A stretch of 39,496 nt of DNA from Secundilactobacillus paracollinoides DSM 15502 = JCM 11969 (GTDB taxonomy: Bacteria > Bacillota > Bacilli > Lactobacillales > Lactobacillaceae). Below, piece after piece: positions 1 to 9,885 of this stretch. Positions within the stretch are counted from its first letter, which is position 1. Every line of letters begins with the position of its first letter. The stretch is from positions 1-39,496 of the forward strand of contig NZ_BBAG01000029.1 of NCBI RefSeq assembly GCF_001311135.1. Direction: 5' to 3'. A model generated the notes under the pieces. The model was not told where the DNA came from. It did no database searches and saw only the letters and a list, made by a program, of their open reading frames with translations. Both the position numbers and the translations under genes were made by a program.

Positions 1-723
1 CCATGGTAACGGCTTTTTGTCCCGATAGAAACCACCTGTAGCGGCACCATCTGGTAACGTCGCAGCCCAAACAATACCATCAGCACCTTCCTCAACGTCT
101 CGACCACCAAACCCGGCATCTGGGTGCGTGTTGACAACACCAGGACAGATTGCGTTCACAATGATGCCATCCTTCTCAAACTCACGCGCCATTTTGATGG
201 TTAAGCCATTTAAGGCTAATTTAGTGAGCGCATATTCCGAAGCATCCATCCCCATCGACCCACGAAGCAAGCCATAGACCGGATCATCATAGGAACCAGC
301 ACCACTTGAAACGTTGACTAACCGAGATGAGCCAGCCTGCTTCAAAAACGGATAAAAAGCTTGAGCCACTCGCCAAGAACCAAATAAATTTGTTTTAAAG
401 ATTTTTTCTACTTGGTCAAAATTGGTGTTAACAATGTCAGCAAAGTCGCCAAAATACGCGGCATCGTTCACTAGAACGTCTAGTTGTTTAAACTGCTCTG
501 TAAATACTTTGACCGCAATATCAACACTCTCTTGGCTCGTGATATCCATTAAAAGGCCAGAAGCGGATAAATTTTGATTATTGAGTTCGGCGACTCGGTC
601 GTCAATTTGACTTTGTTGACGAGCTGAAATAATGACATGGTATCCCTTAGCGGCTAACTCCTTAGCAACCTCGAATCCAATGCCATCATGACGTCCAGCA
701 CCGGTAATTAAAGCTGTTTTCAT
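1..723 (-). CDS. SDR family oxidoreductase (stop codon just outside window)
   Basis: Short-chain dehydrogenase/reductase, predicted cytosolic NAD(P)H-dependent reduction of a carbonyl; substrate unknown. The start is the ATG at 721-723, preceded by AAAGGAG. 241 codons are present and only the stop codon is cut off, because the protein ends KPLPW exactly like its 241-residue paralogue at 9886-10611. Visible are the Rossmann motif TGAGRHDGIG (residues 7-16), Ser139/140 in VNVSSG, and the catalytic Tyr164-x3-Lys168 in YALTK. The usual NNAG/NNAA motif reads NDAA here (about residues 86-89). It follows the aldo/keto reductase on the same strand and is probably the last gene of that operon. The fold and class are certain; the substrate is not. 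Confidence 0.9.
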   Translation of the reverse strand, partial: MKTALITGAGRHDGIGFEVAKELAAKGYHVIISARQQSQIDDRVAELNNQNLSASGLLMDITSQESVDIAVKVFTEQFKQLDVLVNDAAYFGDFADIVNTNFDQVEKIFKTNLFGSWRVAQAFYPFLKQAGSSRLVNVSSGAGSYDDPVYGLLRGSMGMDASEYALTKLALNGLTIKMAREFEKDGIIVNAICPGVVNTHPDAGFGGRDVEEGADGIVWAATLPDGAATGGFYRDKKPLPW

Positions 724-775
724 ATTTGTATTCGTCTCCTTTTTGTTTCCGAATGCACGAAACTGTCACTGTTAA

Positions 776-1624
776 TTACTGCATTTTGAAGGCTTGTTCA
801 ATGGTTTGAGGATCACGATGGTCAAAAAATTGACTTTTGCCAGTATCTAACTGACCAATTTGTTTCATTTCATCGTCGCTTAATTGAAAATCAAAGATGT
901 CAAGGTTTTCCTTCATCCGTGACTCATGCACAGACTTTGGAATAACAACAATATTGCGCTGAAGCAGCCATCTCAGTATCACTTGACCACTTGTTTTATG
1001 ATGATCTTCAGCAATGTTTTTTAGAGTTGCATTTGCAAAAATATTTTTTTGTCCTTCTGCAAATGGTGACCATGCCTCTACCTGAACATCTTCAAATTGG
1101 TTGAATTGAATTTCCTTTTTTTGTTGATGAAAAGGGTTGACCTCAATTTGGTTCACAGCTGGTTTAATGTTAGTTGTGAGTTCCAAATTTTTAAGCTGAT
1201 CAGCATAGAAGTTAGAAACACCAATTTCTCGAATCTTACCGGCTTTTTGAGCCTCGGCAAGTGCGCGCCATGCACCGAAAATATCGTTATACGGTTGATG
1301 TAACAGGTACAAATCCAGATAATCAAGTCCAAGGTTTGAAAGTGAAGTGTCAATACCCTTCTTGGCTGATTCATACGCGAAATCTGAAATCCAAAGTTTT
1401 GAAGTGATAAAGAGATCATTACGATTGATGCCACTTGTTTTAATGGCCTCACCAACGGCACTTTCATTGCCATACGCCGAAGCGGTATCAATTAATCGAT
1501 ACCCCAGCGAAATAGCACTTGAAACGGCTTCCTTTGCGGATCCAGTATCCGGAATCAAAACGCCAAATCCAAGTTGTGTCATTTCAGTACCATCTCTTAA
1601 CGTGATTGATGGTGTCTTTTCCAT
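776..1624 (-). CDS. Aldo/keto reductase (2,5-diketogluconate reductase-like)
   Basis: NADPH-dependent aldo/keto reductase, 282 residues, the usual length of the single-domain TIM-barrel family. The catalytic tetrad is visible as Asp46 (LIDTAS), Tyr51 (AYGNE), Lys76 (ITSKLW) and His109 (YLLHQP). The late cofactor motif IPKSVHESRMKEN is also present. The frame stays open further upstream, to 1717, but AAGGGAGGT lies 6 bases before the ATG at 1622-1624 and the protein from there begins MEKTPSITLRDG like other members, so that start is chosen. It lies between a decayed cupin gene and an SDR on the same strand, in a run of small reductases. Substrate specificity cannot be read from the sequence. 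Confidence 0.92.
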   Translation of the reverse strand: MEKTPSITLRDGTEMTQLGFGVLIPDTGSAKEAVSSAISLGYRLIDTASAYGNESAVGEAIKTSGINRNDLFITSKLWISDFAYESAKKGIDTSLSNLGLDYLDLYLLHQPYNDIFGAWRALAEAQKAGKIREIGVSNFYADQLKNLELTTNIKPAVNQIEVNPFHQQKKEIQFNQFEDVQVEAWSPFAEGQKNIFANATLKNIAEDHHKTSGQVILRWLLQRNIVVIPKSVHESRMKENLDIFDFQLSDDEMKQIGQLDTGKSQFFDHRDPQTIEQAFKMQ

Positions 1625-1780
1625 ACTTGAGACCTCCCTTTTATAACGATTGATGCGCAACGCATTTGTGGTTGATACAATTTTCAACGAAACTATTACC
1701 TGCAAAAGCGTGACCAACTATGGTTGAACAGAATGTATGATTTTTTGGTAATAAATTTTCAACAATATTAGTAGTTAATG

Positions 1781-2050
1781 TTATGAATCCGGCAGAATTA
1801 AGCGGTCATAATAGGCTTCATCCAATGGCTTTAATTTCTCTGACTTTCCGGTAAACCATTCTAGAATACTGATCCATTGCACGTGAGTGGCACCACACTA
1901 AAAGCTTGTACCGCTCATCATTTGAATGACGTCTCCAGGATGCAACGACCGTAGTGGCCCATCTTTTTCCTGGTACCAACCGCACCCGCCAGTAACTAAC
2001 AGAATCTGTCCACCAAAGTGACTTGCCATTGGCTATGTTGACCTATTGAA
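1781..2050 (-). pseudogene. Cupin-domain protein, decayed remnant
   Basis: The minus strand reads a cupin core with two lesions. From about 2040 it gives QHSQWH, then a one-base shift near 2025, then SHFGGQILLVTGGCGWYQE, a proline/glycine turn with HPGDV, an in-frame TAG at 1898-1900, then CGATH and a C-terminal tail that ends at a TAA (1781-1783). This matches the intact cupin at 9239-9655, which has WHIHRNGYQILLVTAGEGWYQE and HGATKH at the same places. The N-terminal third is not recognisable. The mixture of nonsense, frameshift and a missing N-terminus indicates a genuine relic. It sits between AKR and DUF2255 genes, close to an SDR, as the intact cupin sits next to an SDR. Confidence 0.8.
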
Positions 2051-2315
2051 AAATGTGTTTGGTTTGTCTCCACTGCTTCCCATCCCACCTAAACCTTTAG
2101 TATCGTGACAAAGGATCATAACCGCCATCAGAAAATAAAACTAGCCACAAAGAACTATCGTCCTCATCACAAAATAGCAATGTTTCAAGAGCATCGATTT
2201 CTAACATATTAGAAGTCCCTTCTTTTAGGTAGTCTATTAGTAATCACATTTTTCTGATGACAACGTGGGTACTGCCAAGTCGCACAATACTAACGATTAG
2301 AGACTTCTGTCTTAT
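2051..2315. other. Gap between cupin relic and DUF2255 gene
   Basis: No convincing gene. A 36-codon minus-strand frame (2097-2207, MLEIDALETL...) has a GAAGGGAC upstream of its ATG. It has no recognisable family and may be the degenerate 5' end of the cupin relic or of another lost gene. Confidence 0.4.
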
Positions 2316-2693
2316 TTATTTTGGTAAGACTTTCATCGTTGCTGAAGTGGGGCCTTCAGCAATCATCGGTGGTAAATATGAACTACCACTATATTTCTTA
2401 GAATAGGCCTCACTGATTTGTTGGTTTAGACCCTTATCAGCATCAGCTTTTTCAAATTCAACTTGAAACACATTGCCAGCTAATTTAATGCGACCTGCAC
2501 CTTGTTTGACCGCCGATTGATACCACCGGGAAGCCCGACCATTCCATGGACGGATATATAAGTTATCACCAACAACTACTGACCATATCCAGGTTGGTGT
2601 CCCAAAGGTTTTTCCATCATCATAGAAAGGTGAGACATGAAAATCATCCGCGCGAGCGAAATCCGATAATTGTTTTTGCTGCCATATTGCCAT
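2316..2693 (-). CDS. DUF2255 family protein
   Basis: 125-residue protein matching DUF2255 in length and pattern: DFARADDFHVSPFYDDG at the start, a PTWIWSVVVGDNLYIRPWNG strand region (about residues 33-52), then RWYQSAV and a C-terminal TSATMKVLPK. The family is small, cytosolic and uncharacterised, and often lies beside reductases and cupins in lactobacilli. There is no signal peptide or membrane segment. It starts 11 bases after the nitroreductase stop and is almost certainly co-transcribed with it. No biochemical role is assigned. Confidence 0.85.
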   Translation of the reverse strand: MAIWQQKQLSDFARADDFHVSPFYDDGKTFGTPTWIWSVVVGDNLYIRPWNGRASRWYQSAVKQGAGRIKLAGNVFQVEFEKADADKGLNQQISEAYSKKYSGSSYLPPMIAEGPTSATMKVLPK

Positions 2694-2704
2694 TAATTAG
2701 CCTC

Positions 2705-3358
2705 CTAATCTTTATATGTCACAATTTCATCCAACGGCATCCGTGCCGCTTTAATTTGGTTGATAGGTGCTTCATCATTCACATAACCCAAACCAATGCC
2801 GATAATGATATCTTCAGAATCTGGAATAGGCAGATGTTGTCTTAATTCCTGAGGAAATTTGATGTACTGGTAGGCTGGCATTGAGCCTAATCCAGCAGCT
2901 GTTGCAGCCACCATGAGGGCTTCACCAAAAGCACCTAAATCATATAATGCCCAATTTGAATACCCTTTTGGTAGCGTTAAATAAACGACCGCCTGTGCAC
3001 CATAAAGTGCCTCTTCAGCTTGTTGGAAAGTTTCACCCCAAGAATCACCTAACAACTCAGCAATCCCTTGAGTCCACTCAGCCATATTATCTTGTGAGTA
3101 TTGAGGCCATTTTGTTCTCGCCATTACTGGCAAATCCGAAGCACCTTTTTCTTGGTTAACCACAGCCTCTTTATGAACTGCTCGAATTTTCTCTAGTGTG
3201 GCACCACTTGCAACATAAATGTGACCAGCTTGAGCGTTGACCCATGAAGGGGCTTTTTGTGCTGTTTTTAATAGATCGACTATTGTTTGATGATCAATCG
3301 ACTGATCTGTAAATTGACGAATTGCTTTTCGGTTAATAATTGCTTCTTTTGCGTCCAT
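2705..3358 (-). CDS. Nitroreductase family protein
   Basis: FMN-dependent NAD(P)H oxidoreductase, 217 residues. The N-terminal RKAIRQF motif (phosphate contact of FMN), the APSWVNAQ segment (about residues 36-43) and the C-terminal GIGLGYV glycine strand are typical. The family reduces nitroaromatics, quinones or enones with a bound flavin and works as a dimer; the physiological substrate here is unknown. It is followed after 11 bases by DUF2255 and preceded by the flavodoxin gene 30 bases upstream on the same strand, giving a flavoprotein operon. Confidence 0.93.
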   Translation of the reverse strand: MDAKEAIINRKAIRQFTDQSIDHQTIVDLLKTAQKAPSWVNAQAGHIYVASGATLEKIRAVHKEAVVNQEKGASDLPVMARTKWPQYSQDNMAEWTQGIAELLGDSWGETFQQAEEALYGAQAVVYLTLPKGYSNWALYDLGAFGEALMVAATAAGLGSMPAYQYIKFPQELRQHLPIPDSEDIIIGIGLGYVNDEAPINQIKAARMPLDEIVTYKD

Positions 3359-3388
3359 ATTTTTTCTCCAATTGTTATTCTGTATTTT

Positions 3389-3949
3389 TTAGTCGTTTAA
3401 TGATGTCCGTTCTTCACTCGTTGTCAGTTGTTCTAAGCCACAGTAATATTGCACAAGCCAGTTTTGAACAGCACGTTGCGATGATGCAGCATGACATCCT
3501 CGTACTGGTAGCCCTTGCTTCACAATTGCCTGGGGACAAAGATCTTGAATCTCAAGCTGGCTTGTTCCCATACTGCTGCCCTCATGTGTCGAAAATGGTA
3601 GGATCAATTTCCCAGATGTATCATTATCAGTTAAAAATGAGGCAACTAGGCGTGGTAATCGACCAAACCAATCAGGATAGCCGATAAACCAAATGTTTTC
3701 AGCTAGATTGTCCTTGGGAACGGCCTGATATTCGGGTAAACTTGACTGCTCGTGTTCCTTCCTTGCTCGAATCAAAGTTTGTTCAAAACTCTTTGGATAT
3801 GGGTCTTTGGGTTCGATTGGAACAATCTGTGTTGATAAGCACTGATTAATGATGTGCGCTACGATTTCTGTGTTACCCTGTTCTACCGTTTCAGGTAAAC
3901 CATCGACCATCGTTTCACCATGGTGTGAAAAATACCATATGGTGGCCAC
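3389..3949 (-). CDS. Flavodoxin-like protein
   Basis: Flavodoxin-fold protein that probably binds FMN and transfers electrons to a partner reductase. The start is taken as GTG at 3947-3949, 7 bases after AAGGCG; an ATG at 3992-3994 is in frame but adds MTLNACLCSQKEGDN without a good ribosome site. The phosphate loop reads YFSHHGET instead of the usual YFSxTGNT, a noticeable divergence. The 50s-loop equivalent is GYPDWFGRLP and the later flavin loop is FSTHEGSSMG. First gene of the minus-strand nitroreductase operon. Confidence 0.82.
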   Translation of the reverse strand: MATIWYFSHHGETMVDGLPETVEQGNTEIVAHIINQCLSTQIVPIEPKDPYPKSFEQTLIRARKEHEQSSLPEYQAVPKDNLAENIWFIGYPDWFGRLPRLVASFLTDNDTSGKLILPFSTHEGSSMGTSQLEIQDLCPQAIVKQGLPVRGCHAASSQRAVQNWLVQYYCGLEQLTTSEERTSLND

Positions 3950-3994
3950 GTTATCGCCTTCTTTCTGACTACATAGACACGCGTTTAGCGTCAA

Positions 3995-4357
3995 ACAAAT
4001 AAATGAGCATCAGATTGTTTTCATTTATTGCCTATATCTTAAAGGCTTGGACAGTAAATTAAAAATGCCTATTAAATTTTGATTCATACCTGCGAAGCAT
4101 AATTTACAAACTAATGTCGATTATCATAAAAGCATATAAAAACGGTTACATTATAACGACGAACCAAGACGATATGATTATTTTTAAACGCGCCACGATT
4201 TTTCTTCATTAAAAGACATAATTCGAGACTTTTATGCCTAAAAAGCATTTGTCTATTTCCATTAGGCATTGGAAATTTAATCGCATGACTCTTAAGATGT
4301 ATCACATGTTGTCACTTACTTTTTAGAAGCTGATAACCATAACATGAAAGAAGGCTT
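3995..4357. other. Intergenic region between divergent operons
   Basis: AT-rich stretch separating the minus-strand flavodoxin operon from the plus-strand QorB-like gene; it should carry both promoters. A 64-codon minus-strand frame at 4111-4305 has no ribosome site and no family resemblance. A short dyad-like stretch near 4300-4316 (TCACATGTTGTCA) could be an operator. Nothing else is supportable. Confidence 0.5.
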
Positions 4358-4362
4358 ATGAA

Positions 4363-5231
4363 ATGACAAAATTGGTGTTCTTGGTGCTACAGGACTGTTA
4401 GGAACGGCAACAATCAATCACTTGATAGAGCAGGGTGTTACGCCGGCCGACATTGTCGGGTTTTATCGCAACGAAAATAAGACAGCTGGTTTGAAGCAAC
4501 TCGGTCTCACACTTCGGTACGGTGATTATAGTCAGCCTAGTTTTAACAGCGACACCCTTGCAGGTATTGACCGTTTACTCTTCATTTCTAGCAGTGAAGA
4601 AGATAATCTCGTCAGATTGCAAGAACATTTACGCGTTGTCAACGCCGCAAAACAGGCCGGTGTCAGTTACATTGCTTATACTGGAATGGCCTTTCCAAAT
4701 GACACTTCAATGCCAATGGGAAACGTTCATTTGGCAACGGAATACATGATCAAGGCCAGTGGGATCAACTTCACCATGATGCGTAACTCTTTTTATACAG
4801 AAGTTATCCTATCTCCTGAAGAGGTCCAGTTTGAAGTTAAGACCGGCAAGATTTTCAGTAATACGAATGGCGTTAAATTAAACTTTGTCGCTAGGGATGA
4901 TTATGCAAAAGCAAACGCAAAGGTTCTGACAACGCCGGGGTATGAAGGAAGAACCCTTGAGTTGGGCAGCAACCATCCCTATACTTTCGCCGACATCGCT
5001 AGTGATTTAAGCAGTGTAAGTGGGCACCCCATTGAACTGGTGGAAGAACCTGCAGAGCAAATTGAACGTGATCTAACTGCTCTTGGTGATAAAAACGCCC
5101 TGTTCTTTTACCAACTGCATGCCGGTTACCAAGATGGTTGGGGTGCTCACATCTCGAATGATCTTGCCGATTTAATTGGTGAGAACAACATCACCACCCC
5201 TAAACAAACAATTCAGGACTATCTAAAATAA
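4363..5231 (+). pseudogene. NAD(P)H:quinone reductase QorB-like (NmrA/SDR), frameshift at start
   Basis: Atypical SDR of the NmrA/QorB type, which reduces quinones with NAD(P)H. The expected protein is MTKIGVLGATGLLGTATINHL onward, with the dinucleotide motif GATGLLG. The ATG at 4363-4365 sits 7 bases after GAAGGC but is one base out of frame, because the A-run at 4368-4371 has four A where five are needed. The only intact frame begins at a TTG at 4422 and would lack the whole Rossmann glycine motif. Downstream hallmarks are intact: LFISSSEE, VSYIAYTGM, MMRNSFYTE. The DHA2 pump follows after 16 bases. Either a real 5' frameshift or a homopolymer sequencing error. Confidence 0.85.
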
Positions 5232-5247
5232 AAAAGGAGGCGTTCTC

Positions 5248-6702
5248 TTGGATACTGCGCCAACGAACGCAACAAAAACATATAAAACAGGCCCAATTTT
5301 AGCTGCGCTAATCATTGGAGCCTTTGTGTCACTATTAACAGAATCCCTTTTACAAAATGCACTGCCCAGTTTAACCACTGTTTCCCACGTTTCGTACACG
5401 ACTATTCAATGGCTGCTAACGGCTTACTTATTAGTGATTGGCGTTTTGGCACCCATCACTGGACTGTTACAACAATGGTTTACCACCCGTTAACTTTACT
5501 TGACAGCCTTAGGGTCGTTTTTGGTTGGGTCTGTCATTGCGGCAATGTCGACAACCTTTACCATGTTGCTCATTGGTCGTGTTCTAGAAGCTATTGGAAC
5601 TGGCCTCATCATTCCGGTTCTTTTAAATACTGTTTTAACCATTTATCCTGAATCAAAGCGTGGCGGTGCCATGGGATTAGTGAGTCTTGTCATGACATTT
5701 GCACCCGCACTCGGGCCTTCTGTTTCAGGGTTCATTTTGGGTGCTCTATCATGGCGATGGTTGTTTATTCTGGTCATTCCGTTTGTCATTTTGGCAATCA
5801 TCATTTCCGCCATCTATCTCAAGAATGTCACGACGATCACCCGTCCAAAGATTGATCTGTTCTCCATTGTGCTCTCGACCATTGGCTTCGGTGGCGTCGT
5901 TTATGGGTTTGGCAATGCTGGTAATGTCAGTTGGTCAAATCCACAGGTATACTGGCCCCTTATTATCGGTGTGATATTTGTCATTCTCTTCATCTGGCGT
6001 CAATTACGTCTGGATGAACCAGTACTAGATTTGAGCACCTTCACCTTCCCAACTTTTGTGTTAAGTATCCTAGTCTTAATTGCATTGATGATGGTGTACT
6101 ATTCAATGCTGTCGCTGTTACCAGTATTGCTTCAAAATGCATTCTTAGTCACCGCCTTTACAGCGGGGTTAATTCTCTTGCCTGGTAGTGCCACTAACGG
6201 GATCATTGCGCCGATCTCAGGAAAATTGTTTGATCGATTTACTGCTCGGGCAGTCATTATTCCTGGTCTTTTGAGCATGATCGTTGCCATGATCTTATTT
6301 GTCCGTGTCAGCGCCACCACGGGCATTGCTTACATCATCATCGCACATGTCTTACTGATGGCCGGCATTGCCCTTGCTAACACGCCAAATCAGACAAACG
6401 GGATGAACGCGTTGCCGCTGAGTCTTTATCCTCACGGGGCGGCCGCTTTCACCACGATTCAACAGATTTCGGGTGCCATCGCAACAGCATTGTTCTTCAG
6501 TATCATGTCTAATGGTGAAAAAGCTTATCTCAGAACCGCTGCTGACCCCAAGAGTCATCACACGATCGTTCTGGCGCTCATTACTGGGATGCACCACGCA
6601 TTCTATGTGGGCTTAGCAATTTCAATCTTGGCTGTTGTTGTCGCGCTCTTTATTAAAGAAGGACACGCCAACACTGAATCTGTTACTAGCGATAACGACT
6701 AG
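5248..6702 (+). pseudogene. MFS efflux transporter (DHA2, EmrB/LmrB-like), nonsense codon
   Basis: Fourteen-helix proton-coupled multidrug exporter, interrupted at codon 82 by TAA (5491-5493). The reading frame is unchanged on both sides: WFTTR-stop-LYLTALGSF. Relatives carry Gln there, and CAA to TAA is a single transition. Without the stop the protein would have 484 residues. The start is TTG at 5248-5250, 7 bases after AAAGGAGG. The first fragment holds helices 1-2 and the second the rest, including GRVLEAIGTGLIIPV and the long C-terminal half. It shares the operon with the QorB-like gene. A downstream restart at 5500 would give only a truncated pump. Confidence 0.88.
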
Positions 6703-6927
6703 TTCAATTTTTCGTTTCCGACAGTCATACAACGCTGGTGATTACCCTAAATACCCCCTGAACCAGTTTTCCAATCAGTTAAGCACCATCGTCATTCCCC
6801 ATACTCGTGGTTGAACTTGGCAAGGCCACGACGATCGCACAATCATCCCCTTGCTGTTTCCCCTACTTCGTATCTTTCCCCTTACTTGATGAATACAGGT
6901 CAGGAAATAGTCGACCAAGCCAAAAAT

Positions 6928-6963
6928 AGGTCACCCATCACTTTGCCTAATGATGGATGACCT
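6928..6963. terminator. Bidirectional hairpin terminator
   Basis: Stem AGGTCACCCATCA / TGATGGATGACCT (12 of 13 paired) followed on the plus strand by GTTTTTATTTT and preceded by AAAAAT, giving a U-tract in both directions. It serves the DHA2 gene (plus) and the LysR gene (minus). Confidence 0.75.
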
Positions 6964-6967
6964 GTTT

Positions 6968-7871
6968 TTATTTTGCACTATTATTATTTTGCTTACCGAA
7001 TGCTTCTTTAAAGTAGCGAATAAATTCATTTGTTACCGGTGTGATCACCCGTTCTTTTCGCCAGACTAATACACAATTTGTTTGGATTGCCGGATCGAAT
7101 GGTAAATAAACAGTGCCTTCCGGTATTCGATTTAAGAGGGCACCCTTAACGACAAGGGCAGCACCGACTTCGTGGTCGACTAAGGGCAGCACATTAAAGG
7201 CAAGATTATAAGTGCCAATGACATTCAATGACGCCGCAGGAACATGTGCCCAATTGGCCAGCATTTCCATGATTTCCTGACGACTAGACGCCATAAGCGC
7301 AATTTGTGGATATCTTCCGGCGTGATGACCGATTTTTGTGCAAAGAACGAATCCTTTGAGACAAGTAGCCCCCACGTCTCAATTCTGGGTAGTGTTAACG
7401 TCGCATACTTTTCAGTATCAACTGGTTCCAAAAGAATCGCAACATCCAAAAGCCCTTATCAAGGCGATCCGTAATAATTTCGCTATTTCCACTAAAAATG
7501 TCAAAGGTGACCTGCGGATAATCCGCAACAAAATCCTCTAAAATCATTGCTAGTGTATCTGAATTATCAGCCTCAACACAGCCAATTGAAATATGACCAC
7601 TAAAGAGTTCGCTTCGCCGATCCTCAAATTCCTGAGTTGTTTGCTGAGTCAGCTGAAGGATTTCTTCGGCACGGCTTTTTAAAAACAAACCAGCATCCGT
7701 TAGGGTCAGCTGACGTTTATTACGGATAAACAATTGGGTCTTCAATTCATCCTCAAGTTCTTTTAACTGACGGCTTAGCGTGGGTTGGGTAATATGTAGA
7801 ACCGCTGCCGCTTGTGAAATATTGCCTTGCTCGGCAATTGTATAAAAATATCGAAGGACTCTTAATTCCAT
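6968..7871 (-). pseudogene. LysR-family transcriptional regulator, two frameshifts
   Basis: LysR-type regulator with N-terminal winged HTH (MELRVLRYFYTIAEQGNISQ, then QPTLSRQLKELE, about residues 1-60) and a periplasmic-binding-protein-like effector domain. The chosen ATG at 7869-7871 starts the canonical helix. The frame breaks twice. Near 7450 the reading RLDKGF should continue LDVAILLEP, and one T is missing from a T-run. Near 7299 the reading EDIHKL should continue PLMASSRQE, and one C is missing. Restoring both gives a continuous protein of normal length (about 300 residues). Its start overlaps nothing but lies 16 bases from the LtrA stop on the same strand, suggesting co-transcription. 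The effector is unknown. Confidence 0.85.
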
Positions 7872-7887
7872 ACGAATACTCACTTTC

Positions 7888-9006
7888 CTATTCCGAAATT
7901 TGACGTAATTGATGCTGATATTGATAAAAATCGTAAGCAAATATCGAGGCGGTCACGACTAAAAGAATGCCAGTTGCGGTGCCTAAATTTATTGGCATTA
8001 ACAACCATGCCAGACCGCCCACGATGAGGATGGTGCCCTTGATCAGGAACCCAGAAACTCTTAATGAATAACGCTCTTTTTCATAAATACTGTTGGCTGA
8101 CAAGGGCAGGTAGAAAATCACCAGCGATGTAATAATAAAAATCAGCCAAAAAGAATCTAATTCTTCTCTGATTGCCGTCAAGGCGCCGTCAGCATATTCA
8201 AACTAATGACAATTAGGAAATGACTATACATCAGCACCAACCCCCTGGTCGACTGCCGATGTTCGATCACATAGTGAATCTGAAGCACATAACTGCCAAA
8301 GAGCATCATGACACTTAAAAAAACGACCATCGGAATGAGTGAAAATTGATTTAATTCAAAATAATCTGCCATACTAACGACCGTTTCACCAAACATAATG
8401 ATTGCTAAAGACTCAAATCGCTCAACCAGATGGGGAAAACTGACCACTTTATTATCAAAATCGACTTTAATCACAATTGGCAAAACGACCCCTGCCGCCA
8501 CAGCAATCACGTCTAGATTCATCACCATTGGGAAAGTTAACCACCACGCTAAAATAATGATCAAAAGATAAATTGAGGCCACGATCGTAATGACCCGGTA
8601 GCATACCGCGCAATAGCCGCACCGCCATCTGTTCGTTTGAATTGCATAAAGTACAACCCAGCAATTGAAATCAACATGATGTACATCGACAGATTAAACG
8701 GCAGTACATCTTCGTCCAATCAGCATTGATTGAATTCGTCATGTATAGGGTGCCAATCATATTAACGCCAATCAGAAAATATTCTTGCCACGTTGAATAG
8801 CCAAACCGGTTGATGTAGTTAGTCAGATAAAGCCAGGCTTGTACGATGACGAACGACGCAATTAGGTACTCAAAAAAAACACCTAGCGGGATGTATTTTC
8901 CCTCATGATCTATAATTTCAGTCAGGTTTGAAACTGCATATACATAAATCAAATCGTAAAACAGTTCGATAAGTCCAACACTTTTCTCTTTTATCTTCAT
9001 AGTCAT
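7888..9006 (-). pseudogene. Low temperature requirement protein A (LtrA) family, three frameshifts
   Basis: Polytopic membrane protein of the LtrA family; the N-terminus KEKSVGLIELFYDLIYVYAVS and the central PHLVERFESLAIIMFGETVV are hallmark motifs. The gene is broken into pieces by three one-base deletions near 8704, 8601 and 8182. The other frames supply the missing parts: FNLSMYIMLISIAGLYFMQF, then YRVITIVASIY, then LTAIREELDSFW. Restored, it is about 370 residues with roughly ten hydrophobic segments, normal for the family. Molecular function is not established. The high density of lesions without any large deletion resembles sequencing error more than long decay. Confidence 0.85.
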
Positions 9007-9127
9007 CGTCTCTTATAGTTTAGTTATTTTAATCTTAATACTACTATATCACGTGTTATCAATTTTATAATTTTCAAGGTTTTAAAATCGTGAGGTCTTA
9101 TTTCTGAACCCGACAGTGACGTGCTAA

Positions 9128-9208
9128 AATGACTGACTTAAAAGTCATTAAGGTAAGGACAGCAAAAAAGCACTAGTACTTTTTTTAAAAAACAAAAGTG
9201 TTAGTGCT
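9128..9208. terminator. Hairpin terminators at the end of the cupin gene
   Basis: Two hairpins. One pairs AGCACTA (9169-9175) with TAGTGCT (9202-9208) and extends through ACTTTT/AAAAGT. The second pairs AATGACT (9128-9134) with AGTCATT (9143-9149). The first lies 31 bases past the cupin stop on the minus strand and is followed by TTTTTT in that direction. Confidence 0.65.
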
Positions 9209-9238
9209 GAATTTAACTTGTTTGTAGTCACTCAAAAC

Positions 9239-9655
9239 CTATTTCTTTTCAAGCAGATTATATTCTTTATCAGTGACAGGTCGCACCCAGTCCTGCGTTC
9301 CTTCAGTAATCGTGATATGGCTGAACCAGCTATGTTTCGTTGCACCATGCCAGTGTGTGACGCCTTCCTTAGTCACGACAACATCTCCAGCCTTCAGTTT
9401 TCTTGCAGGTTGTCCGTCTTCTTGATACCATCCTTCTCCCGCGGTCACCAATAGGATCTGATAGCCATTTCGATGGATGTGCCAATAGTTGCGTGAGCCT
9501 GGTGCAAAACTAACATGACTGACACCCACACTGATTGTTTCATCGTGGACCAGGCCATTAATGAAGCCATCACCGGTGAAAAATTTAGCGAACGCATCGT
9601 TGGTTGACCCAAACCCAAAAACATTATTTTTGACGTCTAATTCGTGTTCTGTCAT
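9239..9655 (-). CDS. Cupin domain-containing protein
   Basis: Small single-domain cupin, 138 residues from the ATG at 9653-9655; the frame is open for 18 more codons, but AGTGAGG lies ahead of this ATG and the protein then begins MTEHELDVKNN. The metal-binding motif 1 is WHIHRNGYQILLVTAGEGWYQE and motif 2 is LKAGDVVVTKEGVTHWHGA, with three His and one Glu positioned as ligands. This subgroup resembles carboxymuconolactone-decarboxylase-associated cupins, with unknown substrate. It lies 230 bases downstream of the SDR 9886-10611, the same pairing that is seen as SDR and cupin relic at the left edge. Confidence 0.88.
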   Translation of the reverse strand: MTEHELDVKNNVFGFGSTNDAFAKFFTGDGFINGLVHDETISVGVSHVSFAPGSRNYWHIHRNGYQILLVTAGEGWYQEDGQPARKLKAGDVVVTKEGVTHWHGATKHSWFSHITITEGTQDWVRPVTDKEYNLLEKK

Positions 9656-9849
9656 CAAGAAATGCCTCACTTTCTTTGACCTCAGTTGCATATCACCCAA
9701 GGAAATCACTTTACAACATTCTAAACCTAATCATGTATTAGAACTACTTAAAACCTCGAGCGCGCCAGTTGCATGATGGCTGTCGTTCATGCTCTCCAAA
9801 AATGACCACGGCCTACTGATTTACGGCTCAAAAATACCATGATATCTAA

Positions 9850-9874
9850 AAAAACTGACTATTATTTCTGAGTC
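9850..9874 (-). terminator. Possible terminator after SDR
   Basis: On the minus strand a short TGACT...AGTCA stem is followed by GTTTTTTT, about 12-35 bases past the SDR stop. The stem is only 5-6 bp, so support is moderate. Confidence 0.4.
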
Positions 9875-9885
9875 ATAATGACGCA

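Noticed and set aside
4111..4305. 64-codon frame in the divergent intergenic region
   Set aside because: AT-rich, no ribosome site, no recognised family.
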